From assembly GCA_031763025.1 (NCBI GenBank), contig JASSKH010000017.1:10282626-10346625 (forward strand): 64,000 nucleotides of DNA. Direction: 5' to 3'. The notes under the pieces were generated by a model. It saw nothing but the letters and a program-made list of their open reading frames with translations. It made no database searches and had not been told where the DNA came from. This document shows, in pieces, positions 33,439 to 45,134 of the stretch. Source of the DNA: Macrocystis pyrifera (lineage: Eukaryota; Sar; Phaeophyceae; Laminariales; Laminariaceae). Made by a program: the position numbers and the translations under genes. The stretch's first letter is position 1. Every line of letters begins with the position of its first letter.

Positions 33439-35450
33439 TGATGAACTCAGGCTGATCGAAGTGCATTGCAGGAGATCGGAGTGTTCGCAAAACGTTTGCA
33501 AGAGATCGGAGCGTTTGCAAACGTGTGAAATAATGTCATCGTGTTCTTTGTATAATCCCACGTTTGATCTTGCATAATACTTTATTTGCATACCAGTTAC
33601 TTGGTATATGCATACATCCACATGTTTTCGTTGTTGCCTGCCTTGTATGATGGTGATACGTGCAATATGCTGTTATGTATTCACGCTGCCAATGGTGCTC
33701 TGCTTGTTTGTTTCGTGAGGCTTTCAAGATACTTATCTGGTCAATGCATGCAGGCATACTCGTTGGTCGTGCTCCGTTTGCCTGTTGCTCGTGCTCGTCT
33801 GTTCGCTCGTTGTTCAAGATCGCACACACATGCATGTTCGTTAATAAACGACTGCATGCCATTGACCACATATTGTCTTCAAAACCGAATGCAATCGACA
33901 GCAATCGATACAAGCCAAAGGTGCCGTACGTACTAAAGCACGCATGCTCTCGTGTACCGTTTGCCTGGTTAGGTGATACCGGAAACTAACAACGTTGAGC
34001 CTTACGCCGTTTGGGCGTACGTTACCCTATAGAACCATGAACCTCTGGACAACACCGTGCACTGTCGGCTGGCAGACACAGAACTTTCAAGAAAACAATA
34101 TATATTTTGGTATTCTTGCCGCGATGCTTGTAGACTACATCAGTAGTAATAGACCAATCGTCGTATTATGCACACCAAATGGAAAGTCCGATGCACGTTT
34201 GACCCTCTTCGATGTCTCCGGTCGTACCATTTTCTGTGTTGTATACCAACCGAGCGTTGCGCTCGAGTATCAGGTACAACACCTAGAGGACTGAAAGTCA
34301 AGTACAAGAGGAAATGACAAAAAAAAACTGGAGCAGATGAAGATCGGCTACGCAAGCCCTCGGGGGGGCACGGGTCACACGGGGTGACATAGTTTCAGCT
34401 GGACGATGATGAGCTTGCACACAACGGAGGAAGGTGTGGCTTGCTGTGTCCAGAGGGCTCGGGCTAGATATATAGATGCAGCCCAACCTGAGTAGTACCA
34501 GGCCAACAGGTATGGAGCGGGTGAAACACAACCGTGGTGATCCTTCTCTTTTTCTGATGTCGTATCCACAGTCGAAAATGCTATATTATTCTTGCTGCAC
34601 GTTTTTCCTCGAGCGCAACAAAAAAAAAATCGGGGGGGGTAGGCTGCTGTCCGCCCTGATTGACTTAGACTTCAAGTCACGCACCAAAGCTAGAAAACTC
34701 GCGCAGCGCATGCCGTAATATGCGGGACCACCGATGTAAGACCAGGGACATGGACCCAATGAGATACCGGTAGCAAGCATGACATAGCGCATACCAGTGA
34801 CGAGCTGCCCGGTGTGTTCGGAAAGGCATGGAATCCGAGTAGTAAATTGATTGATGTGCTGTATTCCTTTAGATTACCATGGAAAGTATTGCTGTGGGCT
34901 GTCAACATATGTACGACTCAATTAGTCAGCCCAACCTGATCAACCGTCATTATTTTCGTGGTCACATATCACATGTACTGGTGTTGTTAAAAGAATGTCT
35001 CCCTGCTGGTATCGAAAAAGCAGTAGTAGGGGGTACTTTTGAATATGATGGCGGGATGAGCGCCTCCCATAGATGGTTCTAAGTGTGGAGCTGGACGTAG
35101 TTACTGATGAGCCTACCACGCCACGAAACCTTGCCTACCGCCGCCCGGAGCAAAGGCGCCTCAACTCGGAATTAAACAGAAGAGCCGTATCTACGCCTCT
35201 ACAATGCTATCAGTAGTCTAAACACTACGCGCGATGCTCAAAAAGATTAAAAGAATATTGCTGACGACCTGCACTGCCGTACACTATTGGTATTAATATC
35301 AGTCTAAGTGCATTTAATTTGGAAGAAAATACAGGAACCATACTGACTGCTTCTGTACGCTGTACCTGCAGTTTTTGTTTATTTATTTTCCGAACAAGGT
35401 TGATTTATCGATATACGGGGTTGGTGAATACTAAACCACAAGCGTACAGG
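33439..35450 (+). other. element C interior, left part, no supported gene
   Basis: No primer-binding site starting TGG is obvious next to the LTR. The text following it begins TGATGAACTC. Short direct repeats of GAGATCGGAG(T/C)GTT occur at 33473 and 33503. The open frames are short and lack domains. Confidence 0.5.
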
Positions 35451-35765
35451 GGGGGTGGCTCGCAGTATGCTTTCTACACATACGTACATAAAGGACTTAT
35501 ACAATATACCCATAATACTAAAACTGTACGGCAAGATTCCGAAGGACCCTTTGGCTCGCAGGTGGCTCGCAGCACGCTTTTTACACATGCGTACATAGAG
35601 GACGTATACCATATGTCCATAATACTGAAACTGCTGCACGGTAAGATCCCGAGGAACCGTTTGGCTCGCAGTATGCTTTTTGCACAAACAAACGTACATA
35701 GAAGACGTATACAATATATCCATGATACTAAAATTGTATGGCAAGATCCCGAGGGACCCTTGAGC
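35451..35765. repeat. ~105-bp tandem repeat, three units (in C)
   Basis: Units start with TGGCTCGCAGTATGCTTT-like text at about 35455, 35566 and 35662, and each contains ACGTACATA-AGGACGTATAC and GGCAAGATCCCGAGG versions. Successive units are diverged. Confidence 0.75.
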
Positions 35766-35873
35766 CTATCTCTCTTCCTATCTTGATGAGTTATCATGTT
35801 GATTCGTTGAAACAGCACCTACACAGCAGTATCTGCTGGATGCACTACACAACACCCGTATGTACATATGTAG

Positions 35874-35955
35874 GGTGAAGAATCAGCACGGACACTATTG
35901 CTGGATGTCGACGAGTAGAAGAACCGGTTTAATGTGAAGAACATACACATACACC
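35874..35955. repeat. dispersed repeat, copy 2
   Basis: Partner of the repeat at 30489-30575. Confidence 0.65.
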
Positions 35956-36079
35956 ATCATATTCATACGGGGCATACTTGAAGCTGGATGAACAGAGTGA
36001 AGCCGGGCAGAAGACGTGGGTAGAAAAGACGTTGGTCTAAAAACTCAAAAGACAATAACCTGGAGGATGCATATAAATA

Positions 36080-36365
36080 TATGGGTAATACTATTGGTCG
36101 TACGGCAAGTCTCCCTCGATCCTTGGGCCTTACGATAGTTGTCTCTTACTACTGCAGCAAAGCGTCAACACCACTGCCTCTCGGCATAAAGTACTGTTGT
36201 GAAGCCGTTCTATATGGTATTCATACTACTATAAAGAAATTAACTGTTCATGATACTATATATAGGTCGTACGGCAAGATTTTGGGCCCTAAAACAGTGT
36301 CCCATACTGCCGCAGCAAAGTATCAACACTGCTGCCTCCCGGCATGAAGTACTGCAGTGAAACGG
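36080..36365. repeat. ~165-bp tandem duplication (in C)
   Basis: GGTCGTACGGCAAG at about 36096 and 36265 opens two units that both run through GCAGCAAAG, a TCAACAC-TGCTGCCTC stretch, CGGCAT and AAGTACTG. The opening words resemble the ends of the 35.5-kb repeat. Confidence 0.65.
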
Positions 36366-36487
36366 GTCAGCTGTCCAGTACAGCAATCAGGTTTTTATTC
36401 GGGTGAAAGCACCGCATGAAAGCTAAGTTGAAACTGAGAACTATACAACGACTCATATGTTCACAACATAGCTGGTGTTGTGGTCTT

Positions 36488-36610
36488 CTCGTACCCGGTA
36501 CGTTGGCATTTCACTTGTTCTACCCGTTACGGTATTCTCGTACCCGGTACATTGTCATTTCACTTGCTTTACCCGGTATTCACCGGTACGCTGGCAGTTC
36601 CCTTGCTTTC
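36488..36610. repeat. ~55-bp tandem repeat with TACCCGGTAC
   Basis: CTCGTACCCGGTACGTTGGC and later versions at about 36537 and 36580 are each followed by ATTTCACTTG or a close variant. Confidence 0.6.
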
Positions 36611-39109
36611 TTGCTTTACTCATTGCTTTGTCTCCAAATAATAATAAATCAGAACAGACACAGGGTTGGACAGATGTATTTGGGTATATAGAACACACAT
36701 AAGGGAAGTACGTACCCCTACGACTCATATCCGTGGGGTCTCCATACATTCTACGTCCAGTAGTATTTTATAAATTTTGAAATACGTCAGCTGTGAGTTC
36801 GACTGATTAAATAGTTGATACTCAACTTTGCAAGCCAGTAGTATTATAAAAAGGTTTTTACATCCGTACGATCGCATATTATTCATGCTGACTGCAAAGT
36901 ATGTTGCCTTCATTCATATGCTATAATATACAGCAGTATCTTCAGCATACCGAGCGGTATCACACAGCCTCAGTTTACTCTTGGCAGATACCCCCGTATA
37001 ATTCTGTCCACTACGGCGAGGATGTGAGCAATGAGATAATTACTGCTGTGCATGAGCTTCGTAAGATACTATTAATGTTGTACTTCTCCGTCCATGGCCA
37101 AAAATTCGATTGAAGCATTATTATCTGCTGTAGATTACGTTACTAATGTCCGCACAGAAACACGAAGATTATACCATGGTAATTATTAGGGTTCGACCTT
37201 CTATATACGTATACATACCCGATCTGGGTCGTGCCCTGAAAGAGTTTCGTTGGTTTTGATGTGGTTGACCTATTATTTTCATCTAAAGGCCCGCGTGGTC
37301 TAGAGTATCGCTTCTGTTTTTAGCGTTGAACCATGGAGCTCGAATCTCAAGATGGATGAGGCGGGGATTCACACAATATATACAACAAAAAGGTGTGGAA
37401 TCAACTGCTGAGATCGCCTAACGAGTGTAGGCGCAACGAAGAACTGAAGTATTTCCGCAATAAAACCCAAGGCACAGACCACATCGGTGAGAGGAATAAA
37501 GAGCTTGCTGTGTGACACCGGATGTCTAAACGTAGGAGGGATAGAGAAAAAAGGGCGAAGATAACAAATGGGATGGAAATCAATGATATATCTGTATCGT
37601 ACATACATAACTACGTACGAAAAAAAATATAAGGTACCTGGTGTGAAAAATCAGCAAACGCGTACGAAGAAACACTGCATGGTCGGAAGGCGTAGAGGGG
37701 TTTCAAGATCGGTTTGGATTGAAGAATACACTGCCTGTGGTTAGGTCCACACCTTGCGTAAGTATCATCTGAAGATTGGGTTGTCCGAGAACGAATCTGG
37801 CCAGCAGGTAAACGCTTTAAACTCCGAGAGTGTGGGGTGGTCAAATACATACTACCAGGTATTGTAGTACGCATGTTCTGACACTATAACAATAGATCGA
37901 AGTCCTGAAATCCCGCCCGTGGTCACTAAACAGGCTGTAAAAACTAAAATGCGTCGCGACTGGAGAAAACTAACAAGTACGAAACAGTGCCGAACCGGTA
38001 GGTGAGAGAAACGGTATTAACGACCTGTCCGATACGGTATGTACATCCCGCATCAATTGCAAATGAATAACACCATGAACGTGTACATGCTATTACATGT
38101 ACACCCAGCATAGAGCATAAGAGCGGGCAAGAACTTTGGACATCGTGCCGAAAGGACCCCGGATCGTCGGCTCCTATCATGAGTGCTTTGCCTGCAGGAA
38201 TTGCGACTGCTCTCCCAGAACTGATGCATGCATCCCAAGCGGTGGATTCGAGATGCACTATTCCAAACCAAACTGAGCAGAGAAAACCTGGCCTTCTCCG
38301 ATGGTAAAAACCATTCCCAGGACACGTATACTCATTGACCGCCTTACTCACTAGCGCGGTGAACAGACAGTCAATCGATTTTCGCGTTGTTTTAAGTATC
38401 TGACACGGTTCCCAATGTCGACTGGGCATCTTAGTCTTCTGAGTACTGCACTACTGTTGCTGTACATGTACCGAAGTTTGACCCTAATTCCAAGTGTTTC
38501 GTCCGCGCAATGGAAGGGCAGTTCTAAAGGTCACATGCCCAATGCCCAAACGAGGTTCCCTGAATGCCAAAAACAAAACGCTAACGGCGCCCGAGTTTGC
38601 GAACGCGAACGTGTAGGTGTTGAGCGTACGACGCATCCCTGTTTTATTTGTCCGTATCTGAGTAGCGGATGATCCGCCTGATGAGACAGGAATGCTTGAA
38701 GAGACACTAAATTGCATGGCACCTAATACCGAGAAACATGTTGGGATCATACTGCTGCTCTCCACGTGACTATCTCTGATGGCAACGATGGCACAATAAC
38801 AGTAGTGACAGCGTGCAACCTAACAGGATACTATTTGTCGCTCCAAGCATAGTGGTCGAGGGTTGAAGGAACGAATCGACAGGTGTGATTGGAATGCGAG
38901 TAGGTGGTAGGCAGTTTCTGTTCTGGGGGGGTGTTTATCTCCACCTTGCTGCAACTACTTCCACAAAAAGCGTTATACGAGGGGTACGATTTGGAAGTAG
39001 GTCTGGACGAATGCCGTTTTAAGGCGCGTGATTGATTTTAGCACGAACATGTTGCACGAGTGGACAGTGTCCGTGCTGGGGGGGGGGTGGCGTAAACGTC
39101 AATACCTTC
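36611..39109 (+). other. element C interior, middle part, no supported gene
   Basis: The open frames are short and inconsistent. A segment at 36775-36850 repeats text from 19155-19235 (GTGAGTTCGACTGATTAA and beyond). A degenerate tRNA-like segment lies at 37281-37365. Confidence 0.45.
37281..37365 (+). other. degenerate tRNA-like sequence
   Basis: CCCGCGTGGTCTAGAG resembles an acceptor strand followed by an A box. GAGCTCGAATCTC resembles a T arm, and GAGGCGGGG downstream can pair with the 5' CCCGC. The cloverleaf is incomplete, so it is called a relic or SINE head and not a tRNA gene. Confidence 0.35.
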
Positions 39110-39386
39110 TATTGATTGTGCTCAGAAACACGACGGAGACGTTACATCTAATATTAGGGAGTTCCATATATTGACATAGGATTATAGGAGAGGGATATTT
39201 AGTCGGATATTCGGGGGGATAAACGGGAGGTTTATTCCCGCGTCATGTTGAATAATAATCTGCATACGATGCATGAGCTGTCACTCGACAGCTCGGATAT
39301 AATATAGGAGGAGTTCCGTGTCATGTCTGGAGTCAGCCACGCGTTCCCGCGCCAGCTGCGCCTATACCTTTAGAGATCAATCAACA
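39110..39386 (+). mobile_element. 5' LTR of element B
   Basis: Begins TATTGATTG and ends ATCAATCAACA. A GATATAATATA box lies near 39296. Its ends match the element A LTRs while the centre is a different subfamily. Confidence 0.9.
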
Positions 39387-41594
39387 CACTAGTGTGTGTC
39401 CGGCGATCTTCTATTGGCAAGCGTAGCCAAGGCCAACCTAGAGAGGTGGGAACCTGCTTCGGCATGCCTAGTTTCGAGGACATGCCCAGTCAAGAAGCCA
39501 GCGTGGAGAGTGAAAAGACCATAGAGGAGATGAAGAAGAAAATAGAGGTCCTGGAGGAAAGGACGTGTGTGTGAGAAGAGTGAGGAGATGCCGCACCAGG
39601 AGAGCAGCAGCGATCCCAGCGGGGCCAAGTTTGAGCCGGACCTGGTAGAATCGCTCGGCACTGGTGGCGAAGGCGCTGGAGAGTAGTAGTTGCAGGGACA
39701 GCAGCAGCTCCAGCAGCACCGTCAGCAACGTCGGCAGTCAGAGGATTGCTGCACTTTTGTTGCGACGATGAAGCGCATGCAGTAACCACCGTTGTTACCG
39801 CCGCCGTCGTGTCGACCGCCGCGTAACCGTCGCTGCTGCAACACCCCGGGATAGCGAGGCATCTGCCTGAACCTGTGGGTTCGCTGCGCGCTGGCGACAT
39901 AAATGTAGAACGTATATTATTATATGAAAGAGAGAGTTTGGCCGGCGGGAGCCGGGAGGGAAGGTGGAGACCGCGGGAACGACGCTGAAAGCGTTCTGGC
40001 AGAATCCGCCTGGACTGCTGAAGCACCACGCCCGCAGGTGGTTGATGGGGGGGACGTTGCCCCCGAGGAAGGAGTCGAGGGAGAGAGCGAAGATGGGCGC
40101 AGGGGAAAGAGTCTGCATCATCATCTGTTCGGGATGCTGTGCCCCAAGAGAAAGGAGGAAAGAAGGGATCGAGGCGCCACCGGCAAGGACTTGCGTCCGC
40201 ACCAGGCACGTTTGGCTTTGTTAATTGACTGCTGTGGTGATTTTCGTTTTTAAATTGGTTGTGTATCGATTTGAGAGTAGGAGAGAATCTGCGAACATTG
40301 GAAATTCAGATTTATTTGGGAACACTGGAAATGAAATGAGATGAACACGTATACGTATAGCTTCTGAGGTTTTTCTGTAGACGCGCTGCTGTACTGCTGT
40401 AGGACTATGACGTCTGTCTGTTTTATGGTTGACTGGCCGAGGGCTCTGGTTGAGCATCGACACGAGTGCAGCAGGAAGAGGTGTATGTGATGAACCCTTG
40501 TGCGCAACTACACCAAAACGTCTGTTTGCGGCATTTCACATATTTACATCTTTGTATGCGGGTTATCTCGTTTTTGAGTTGTTGGGTTGGTGTGTAGCAC
40601 GACCCGCGCCACTTGTTACGTGCTAAAGGCAAGATATTTATTTGCGGACGGAGTAATATACTATTCCAGTACAGCAGCAGCAGAAGTAGTATGGTACTAC
40701 TGCTGTGAGCTGAGACAAAAACGGTTTACTTGGCACTGCTGTATATGTTCATCAAGTATGTACTGCAGCATATATACGAAGTGGTCGAGGAATACATGGG
40801 TTTGATGTGGGACCATATATTCTCGTTGACAAGTAGCTGTTTATTTGCAGTAGTCTTTGAGAACTTAACTATACCAAAGAGGAGTTTGCAAGCAGTGCAT
40901 GTGCAGACCTAATCGCTCGAATGCACGTCCCATCCCTTCTGTATGCCGGGTCAATGCTGCGGAGGCGACGTTAGATTTCACCCAGGAGGAATAGCTGGAT
41001 GACCTGAGCTGCGATGACGCCATGAGACCGAACGGAGAGGCAGCCGCGGCGGAGGCAACAGCAGTAGTGTTCGGGGCATCGGGGTGATTCTTACTGAAAT
41101 GTGGTTGCCTTTGAATCTGGATGAATATTTTCATTGCTTGTATTTTGGAGTTGTTTTTCTGGTCGATTTGGAGTCCGCGAGTGTTATTGGAGTTTTCGAG
41201 TAGTTTCAATATCAAATAAAATTCAAGTGAAGGAATGTATGCTATCTCGCATTACCGTCGCGATCTGTGTATCTATGGCGGGAGTAGGGGACAAAGGGGA
41301 GACCCTTGTCCGGGGGAACGGGGTTCCTTGCGATCTCTGGCATTTATTTTCTTGGCTTAATTTTTATTTTTGATGAGTAGGACTACTGTGATATTTTATA
41401 TGATTTGCATTAATTCTTCATGAAATAGAGGGAGATTTTTTTGATAAGGTTGAAGAGAGACTATGAAGCGCCTGGGGGCGTGTGCGGTCCATAGGAAATG
41501 TTTTCTGATTTGGAAGGTTTGGGTAGCATTTCGGAAATTGAGAGTTTGATTTTTTTTGGTTCTTGAAAAATTGTGCTTTTGTTCAAAGTCAGTA

Positions 41595-41668
41595 CTGACT
41601 GAGTGGTCTAGCAGGTAGTGCTTTATAATTCCCTAGGGTGGGTCGGGAGTTGAAGTCTCGCCGAATTC
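41595..41668 (+). other. tRNA-like segment with Pol III-type boxes (element B)
   Basis: Counterpart of 32083-32157. A-box-like TGGTCTAGCAGG is followed by a B-box-like region around GGAGTTGAAGTCTC. The second box is weaker than in A. Confidence 0.5.
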
Positions 41669-41960
41669 GTAAGTTGATATTTTCGAGCGTGCGCGCTGGA
41701 GACAATACGAATGATTATGATAGTGTGCCCGTAGACACCAGTAGCGTTTGGCGAGGGGAGGGCCCCGGAGATCACTGTACTAAGTCGACGAGATTCCACT
41801 GAATATCTTCGGACCAATTCCGCGGAAAATGCCGTTTTACCTGACTGAATCCGAAAAGAACGCCGTTTTACCTGGCATTGGATTTCGAGAGTTTTATTTG
41901 TTCGCAACAGAGAAGCTGGGAGGATATTAAAGTATGGTCGTGTATAATGAGCAGGGGGGA

Positions 41961-42237
41961 TATTGATTGTGCTCAGAAACACGACGGAGACGTTACATCT
42001 AATATTAGGGAGTTCCATATATTGACATAGGATTATAGGAGAGGGATATTTAGTCGGATATTCGGGGGGATAAACGGGAGGTTTATTCCCGCGTCATGTT
42101 GAATAATAATCTGCATACGATGCATGAGCTGTCACTCGACAGCTCGGATATAATATAGGAGGAGTTCCGTGTCATGTCTGGAGTCAGCCACGCGTTCCCG
42201 CGCCAGCTGCGCCTATACCTTTAGAGATCAATCAACA
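41961..42237 (+). mobile_element. 3' LTR of element B
   Basis: Identical by eye to 39110-39386. Confidence 0.9.
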
Positions 42238-42238
42238 C

Positions 42239-42475
42239 CTTCAAACACTTTTTTAAGTCGGAATCAAATATTTACCTTGGCTAGCGCTAGTAAGTCGATG
42301 TGGAGTACCTTGAAACGACCTAGGTCACTCTAATAAAGGTGGCGCAAACGCCAGTAGCTTCAAACACTTACTTAAGTCGGAATCAAACATTTACCTTGGC
42401 TAGTGCCAGCAAGTCGATGTGGCGTGAACGTCAGTACCTTGAAACGACCTAAGTCACTCGAATAATAATTTTGGC
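42239..42475. repeat. ~118-bp tandem repeat, two units, target of element B
   Basis: CTTCAAACACTT starts units at about 42239 and 42357. Both contain AAGTCGGAATCAAA, TTACCTTGGCTAG and TACCTTGAAACGACCTA. The end of a preceding unit (GGCGTAAACGTCAATACC) lies left of element B at 39089-39106. Confidence 0.78.
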
Positions 42476-42710
42476 CCGGAGTAGAAAGAACTCATGAACT
42501 TCCTACAGCCCGTTTCAGTGGAATCTGTGTCTGGCCAAAAGCTTAAACGTGTAGGTTATTGTCAAAGTGCAGACGTAGGCCTTCGAGAGGAACCCCCACC
42601 TCAGATGCAGGTAAGCCAGGAAGAAAACATGTTTTTTCACAGATGAGTACATGCTCCGAGCGTGTTAGACAGATGTGACGCAGGCAGTTGCAAGTGAAGA
42701 CTGTACGAGG

Positions 42711-43185
42711 GTCAGGTCCGCCGCTCTTCTCAGCACCATCCAAGGTCAGCACCGCGGGAACAAGAGGCGCTGCAACATCGGGCCGACGGCGATAGACGGG
42801 GGAGGAAGGCTGAAGAATATCTGGACGAAGGTCAGGACCGCCGTTATTCTTACCACCGTCCAAGGGCAACACCGCGGAAAGGAAGGGCGCTGCAACATCG
42901 GGCCGACGGCGATGGACGGAGGAGGAAAGCTGAAGAACATCTGGACTAAGGTCAGGACCGCCGTTCTTCTTACGACCGTCCAAGGGTAACACCGCGGAAA
43001 GGAAGGGCGCTGCAACATCGGGCCGACGGCGATGGATGGAAGAGGAATGCTGAAGAACGTCTGGACGAAGGTCAGGACCGCCGCTCTTCTTACCACCGTC
43101 TGAGGGCAGCACTAAGGGAAGGAAAGGAGCTGCAACATCGAGCCGACGGCGAGGAGCGGAGGTGGAAGGCGCAGGCGCTGCAGGG
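42711..43185. repeat. exact 120-bp tandem repeat, four units (in C)
   Basis: GGTCAGG(A/T)CCGCCG starts units at 42711, 42831, 42951 and 43071, exactly 120 bases apart. Because 120 is a multiple of three, several frames stay open. The longest is a minus frame 42543-43265 with a 40-residue repeat containing RRRPDVAAPFL and GGPDLRPD. Whether this is a real repeat protein or a by-product cannot be decided from sequence alone. It sits just inside the 3' end of element C. Confidence 0.82.
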
Positions 43186-43333
43186 GTCCATGATCGTAAT
43201 ACCCGCTGGGCACCGTCGCTCATACGCACCGGTCTGGGGGGGTGTCCGAGAAGGAAAGCGCACACGCTGTCGCCGGGCTAGCACCGGGGCGCCGGCTTTG
43301 TGCCGACAATGGTTATGTATTGGGCAGGGGGGG

Positions 43334-43897
43334 TGTTACAGCGGGTGGCGCCAGGGAGGGAGGTTCATAGCGCTGTGACTGTCGTGACCAGCGCTATGGG
43401 GAGGATAATACGGCGCGAGACCACTGCCATGATCAGGGTCACGCGTCGGGTCTATTCGATAGGCAGAGGGCAAGCTTTGGTTAGCATCCTCTGGGCGGAT
43501 CTTATAGGGGCAGGGAGGATCCCCGGTGTGGGAACGCCTTCGGTCTCGGGTACAGAGCCAGCAACGAGGTTCCGGGACCACCCGGTGTTTACAAAACACC
43601 ACCAAGAGTGAAGAAAGAAAGTCAAAGCCAAGTGATCTGTGATACCTGTCCTATCGACCCCCAGCCCCTAGGGCCCTGCCGTGCCCGTCGTGCCCGTCAT
43701 CGTGTCTGTGGTGCTTCGTTGAGTGTTCACGCTGACTGCTCGCATCTATCGCATTGCATCGATCCACGTTCTGCATGACCCGATCATTACTGCTTGAAGG
43801 CACTTCCTCGAACTCCCAAACAACAGGTGAGCCGGCCTCAGAGATCTAACGAACGCAGGTCCTTTTTACGGTCTGAGAGCTGTACCCTGCTGTAACA
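43334..43897 (+). mobile_element. 3' LTR of element C
   Basis: Same length as the 5' LTR and almost identical to it. Followed by CTGC and the remainder of element A's 3' LTR. Confidence 0.88.
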
Positions 43898-43928
43898 CTG
43901 CGTCTATACCTTTAGAGATCAATCAACA
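43898..43928 (+). mobile_element. 3' LTR of element A, last part
   Basis: After the duplicated CTGC, GTCTATACCTTTAGAG and the terminal ATCAATCAACA complete the LTR begun at 32641. Confidence 0.85.
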
Positions 43929-44285
43929 GGGAGTGTTCCGTGAACCTCTCGGTAAAACATTCTGAGGTCGTCAATTGGGCATTTATGCCAAGTCTTGCAT
44001 TGTCCCTCTGATCTCGGGCCCTCCCCGCCGGTCATCGTGGCGCACATCACCCGACTGGGTGATCGACCCTATTGTTACCCCTGGACGGCCCTCTCAAAAA
44101 AGATCCGCCGTTAGGGATGGTCGTTTCGATGGTGTCACACCGGGAGTTCTTGAGGACCTTCTTGCACGAGAACGCTTGTATGGACCGTATGCTCCGTCGT
44201 CGGAGGCAAAGGAGCTATCGGAGTATGGTGGAGCACAGATCGGAGCTTGGCGTGGTATTTCGCGCTGAGGGTCCACGTAGCACAC
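43929..44285 (-). mobile_element. LINE fragment, carboxy-terminal coding region
   Basis: The minus strand matches the LINE at about 29200-29440. Shared text includes CATCGAAACGACCAT, GCGATCACCCAGTCGGGT and AAGACTTGGCAT. The match runs up to the outer boundary of element A at 43929, suggesting A inserted into this older copy. Confidence 0.75.
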
Positions 44286-44979
44286 CTCTATGTACAGCAG
44301 GGGATATGTCACCTCGGTCTTTAGCATGCTGACTTTCAGAAAAAGCGGGATAGTCGTCATAAATGAATACAACTCCCGAGCCGAACTGTTTATTTATGCC
44401 TTCATGAGACGGGTTCGTCGTACGATTTCGAGGGAGAGGTCGATCGTGGATAACCCGCCTAGCGAAACCGATAAATTCGTGCCTTGAACTTGTAATAAGA
44501 ATTTCCTCGTTTTCTTTCAGGAGACCATGTACGAATCCCCGAAGTTGACGTTCGTTTGTGTTGGGTTGTGCAAGTTATTTTTCCATGTTCTCGTTGATTG
44601 GGGGAAAGGCAGGAAATAATCACAACAACAACAAAAGAACGTTAGGAACACACGCTATGCAGGGCAGAGGCTTCACGAGAGAACCAAAATGCCGACAGAG
44701 AAACATACAGGAGAAAAAGAGGAAAGAAAAACCGCCTATTTCATGCTCCATGGATAGCGGCGGTGGTAGTATCGCTGTCTCTCCCCCGGAAAAGATACGA
44801 CATTTGTTTGAAAACAAAATGTCACTAATTCTGATCTGACGCAGTCGCAACAGGTTACTGTAGTACGAGTGCGTACTCTTATACCTGGCATCGTGGTCCG
44901 AGTTCCACCTACTACCACTGTGCTTGGTCTACTGTAGTAGTGCCTTCCCACCCTGCTTTCTGCTGGCACACTTCCCCTA
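44286..44979. other. no supported gene, possible LINE 3' region
   Basis: It lies downstream, in minus orientation, of the LINE fragment at 44980-45134. It is A-rich around 44600-44730. No domain is visible. Confidence 0.35.
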
Positions 44980-45134
44980 TGGTTGCCCCCTTCACTTCCC
45001 CTTCCCTTGAACGCTACCCATGACAGATGCAAGGCGCTACCTACTCGTCTCACTCTCTTCCTACTCATTTTCCGCACAGCTGCTTCGAGGATCCCCCGAT
45101 ATCACTTGTCCATGTTATTTGACGCAGTGGTCCA
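44980..45134 (-). mobile_element. LINE fragment, split by a SINE
   Basis: The minus strand reads CGGGGGATCCTCGAAGCAGCT and neighbouring text as in the LINE at 29505-29525. Its upstream continuation lies beyond the SINE, at 45480-45790. Confidence 0.7.

Larger units (their letters stand above)
39110..42237 (+). mobile_element. LTR element B, young, looks whole, no gag-pol
   Basis: The 277-bp LTRs at 39110-39386 and 41961-42237 appear identical base for base. CCTTC flanks both sides (39105-39109 and 42238-42242) as a 5-bp target duplication, and the joined flanks restore a local ~118-bp repeat. A purine tract (GAGCAGGGGGGA) precedes the 3' LTR. The 2.6-kb interior aligns with element A but lacks its LINE. 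It encodes no recognisable gag or pol and carries the tRNA-like segment. Identical LTRs imply very recent insertion, so an autonomous partner probably exists or existed recently. Confidence 0.9.
32875..43897 (+). mobile_element. LTR element C, large, inserted in the 3' LTR of A
   Basis: Two 564-bp LTRs (32875-33438 and 43334-43897) begin TGTTACAGC and end GCTGTAACA, and by eye differ at only about three positions. CTGC lies on both sides as target duplication, and the flanks join exactly into the intact LTR sequence of element A. A purine tract (GGGCAGGGGGGG) precedes the 3' LTR. The interior is 9.9 kb, of which 3.1 kb is element B. The rest shows no recognisable gag or pol, so C appears non-autonomous and fairly young. 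Confidence 0.82.
26343..43928 (+). mobile_element. LTR element A, old, with nested insertions
   Basis: The 5' LTR is 26343-26604. The 3' LTR is 32641-32874 plus 43902-43928, split by element C. Both begin TGTTGATTG, and the split 3' LTR ends ATCAATCAACA exactly as the 5' LTR does. A purine tract (AGGAGTAGGGGGGA) precedes the 3' LTR at 32640, fixing plus orientation. The LTRs differ at around twenty positions by eye, so A is old. Its own interior (26605-32640 without the LINE) carries no recognisable gag or pol, making it a non-autonomous type similar to LARDs. It is related to element B along its length. Confidence 0.85.
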
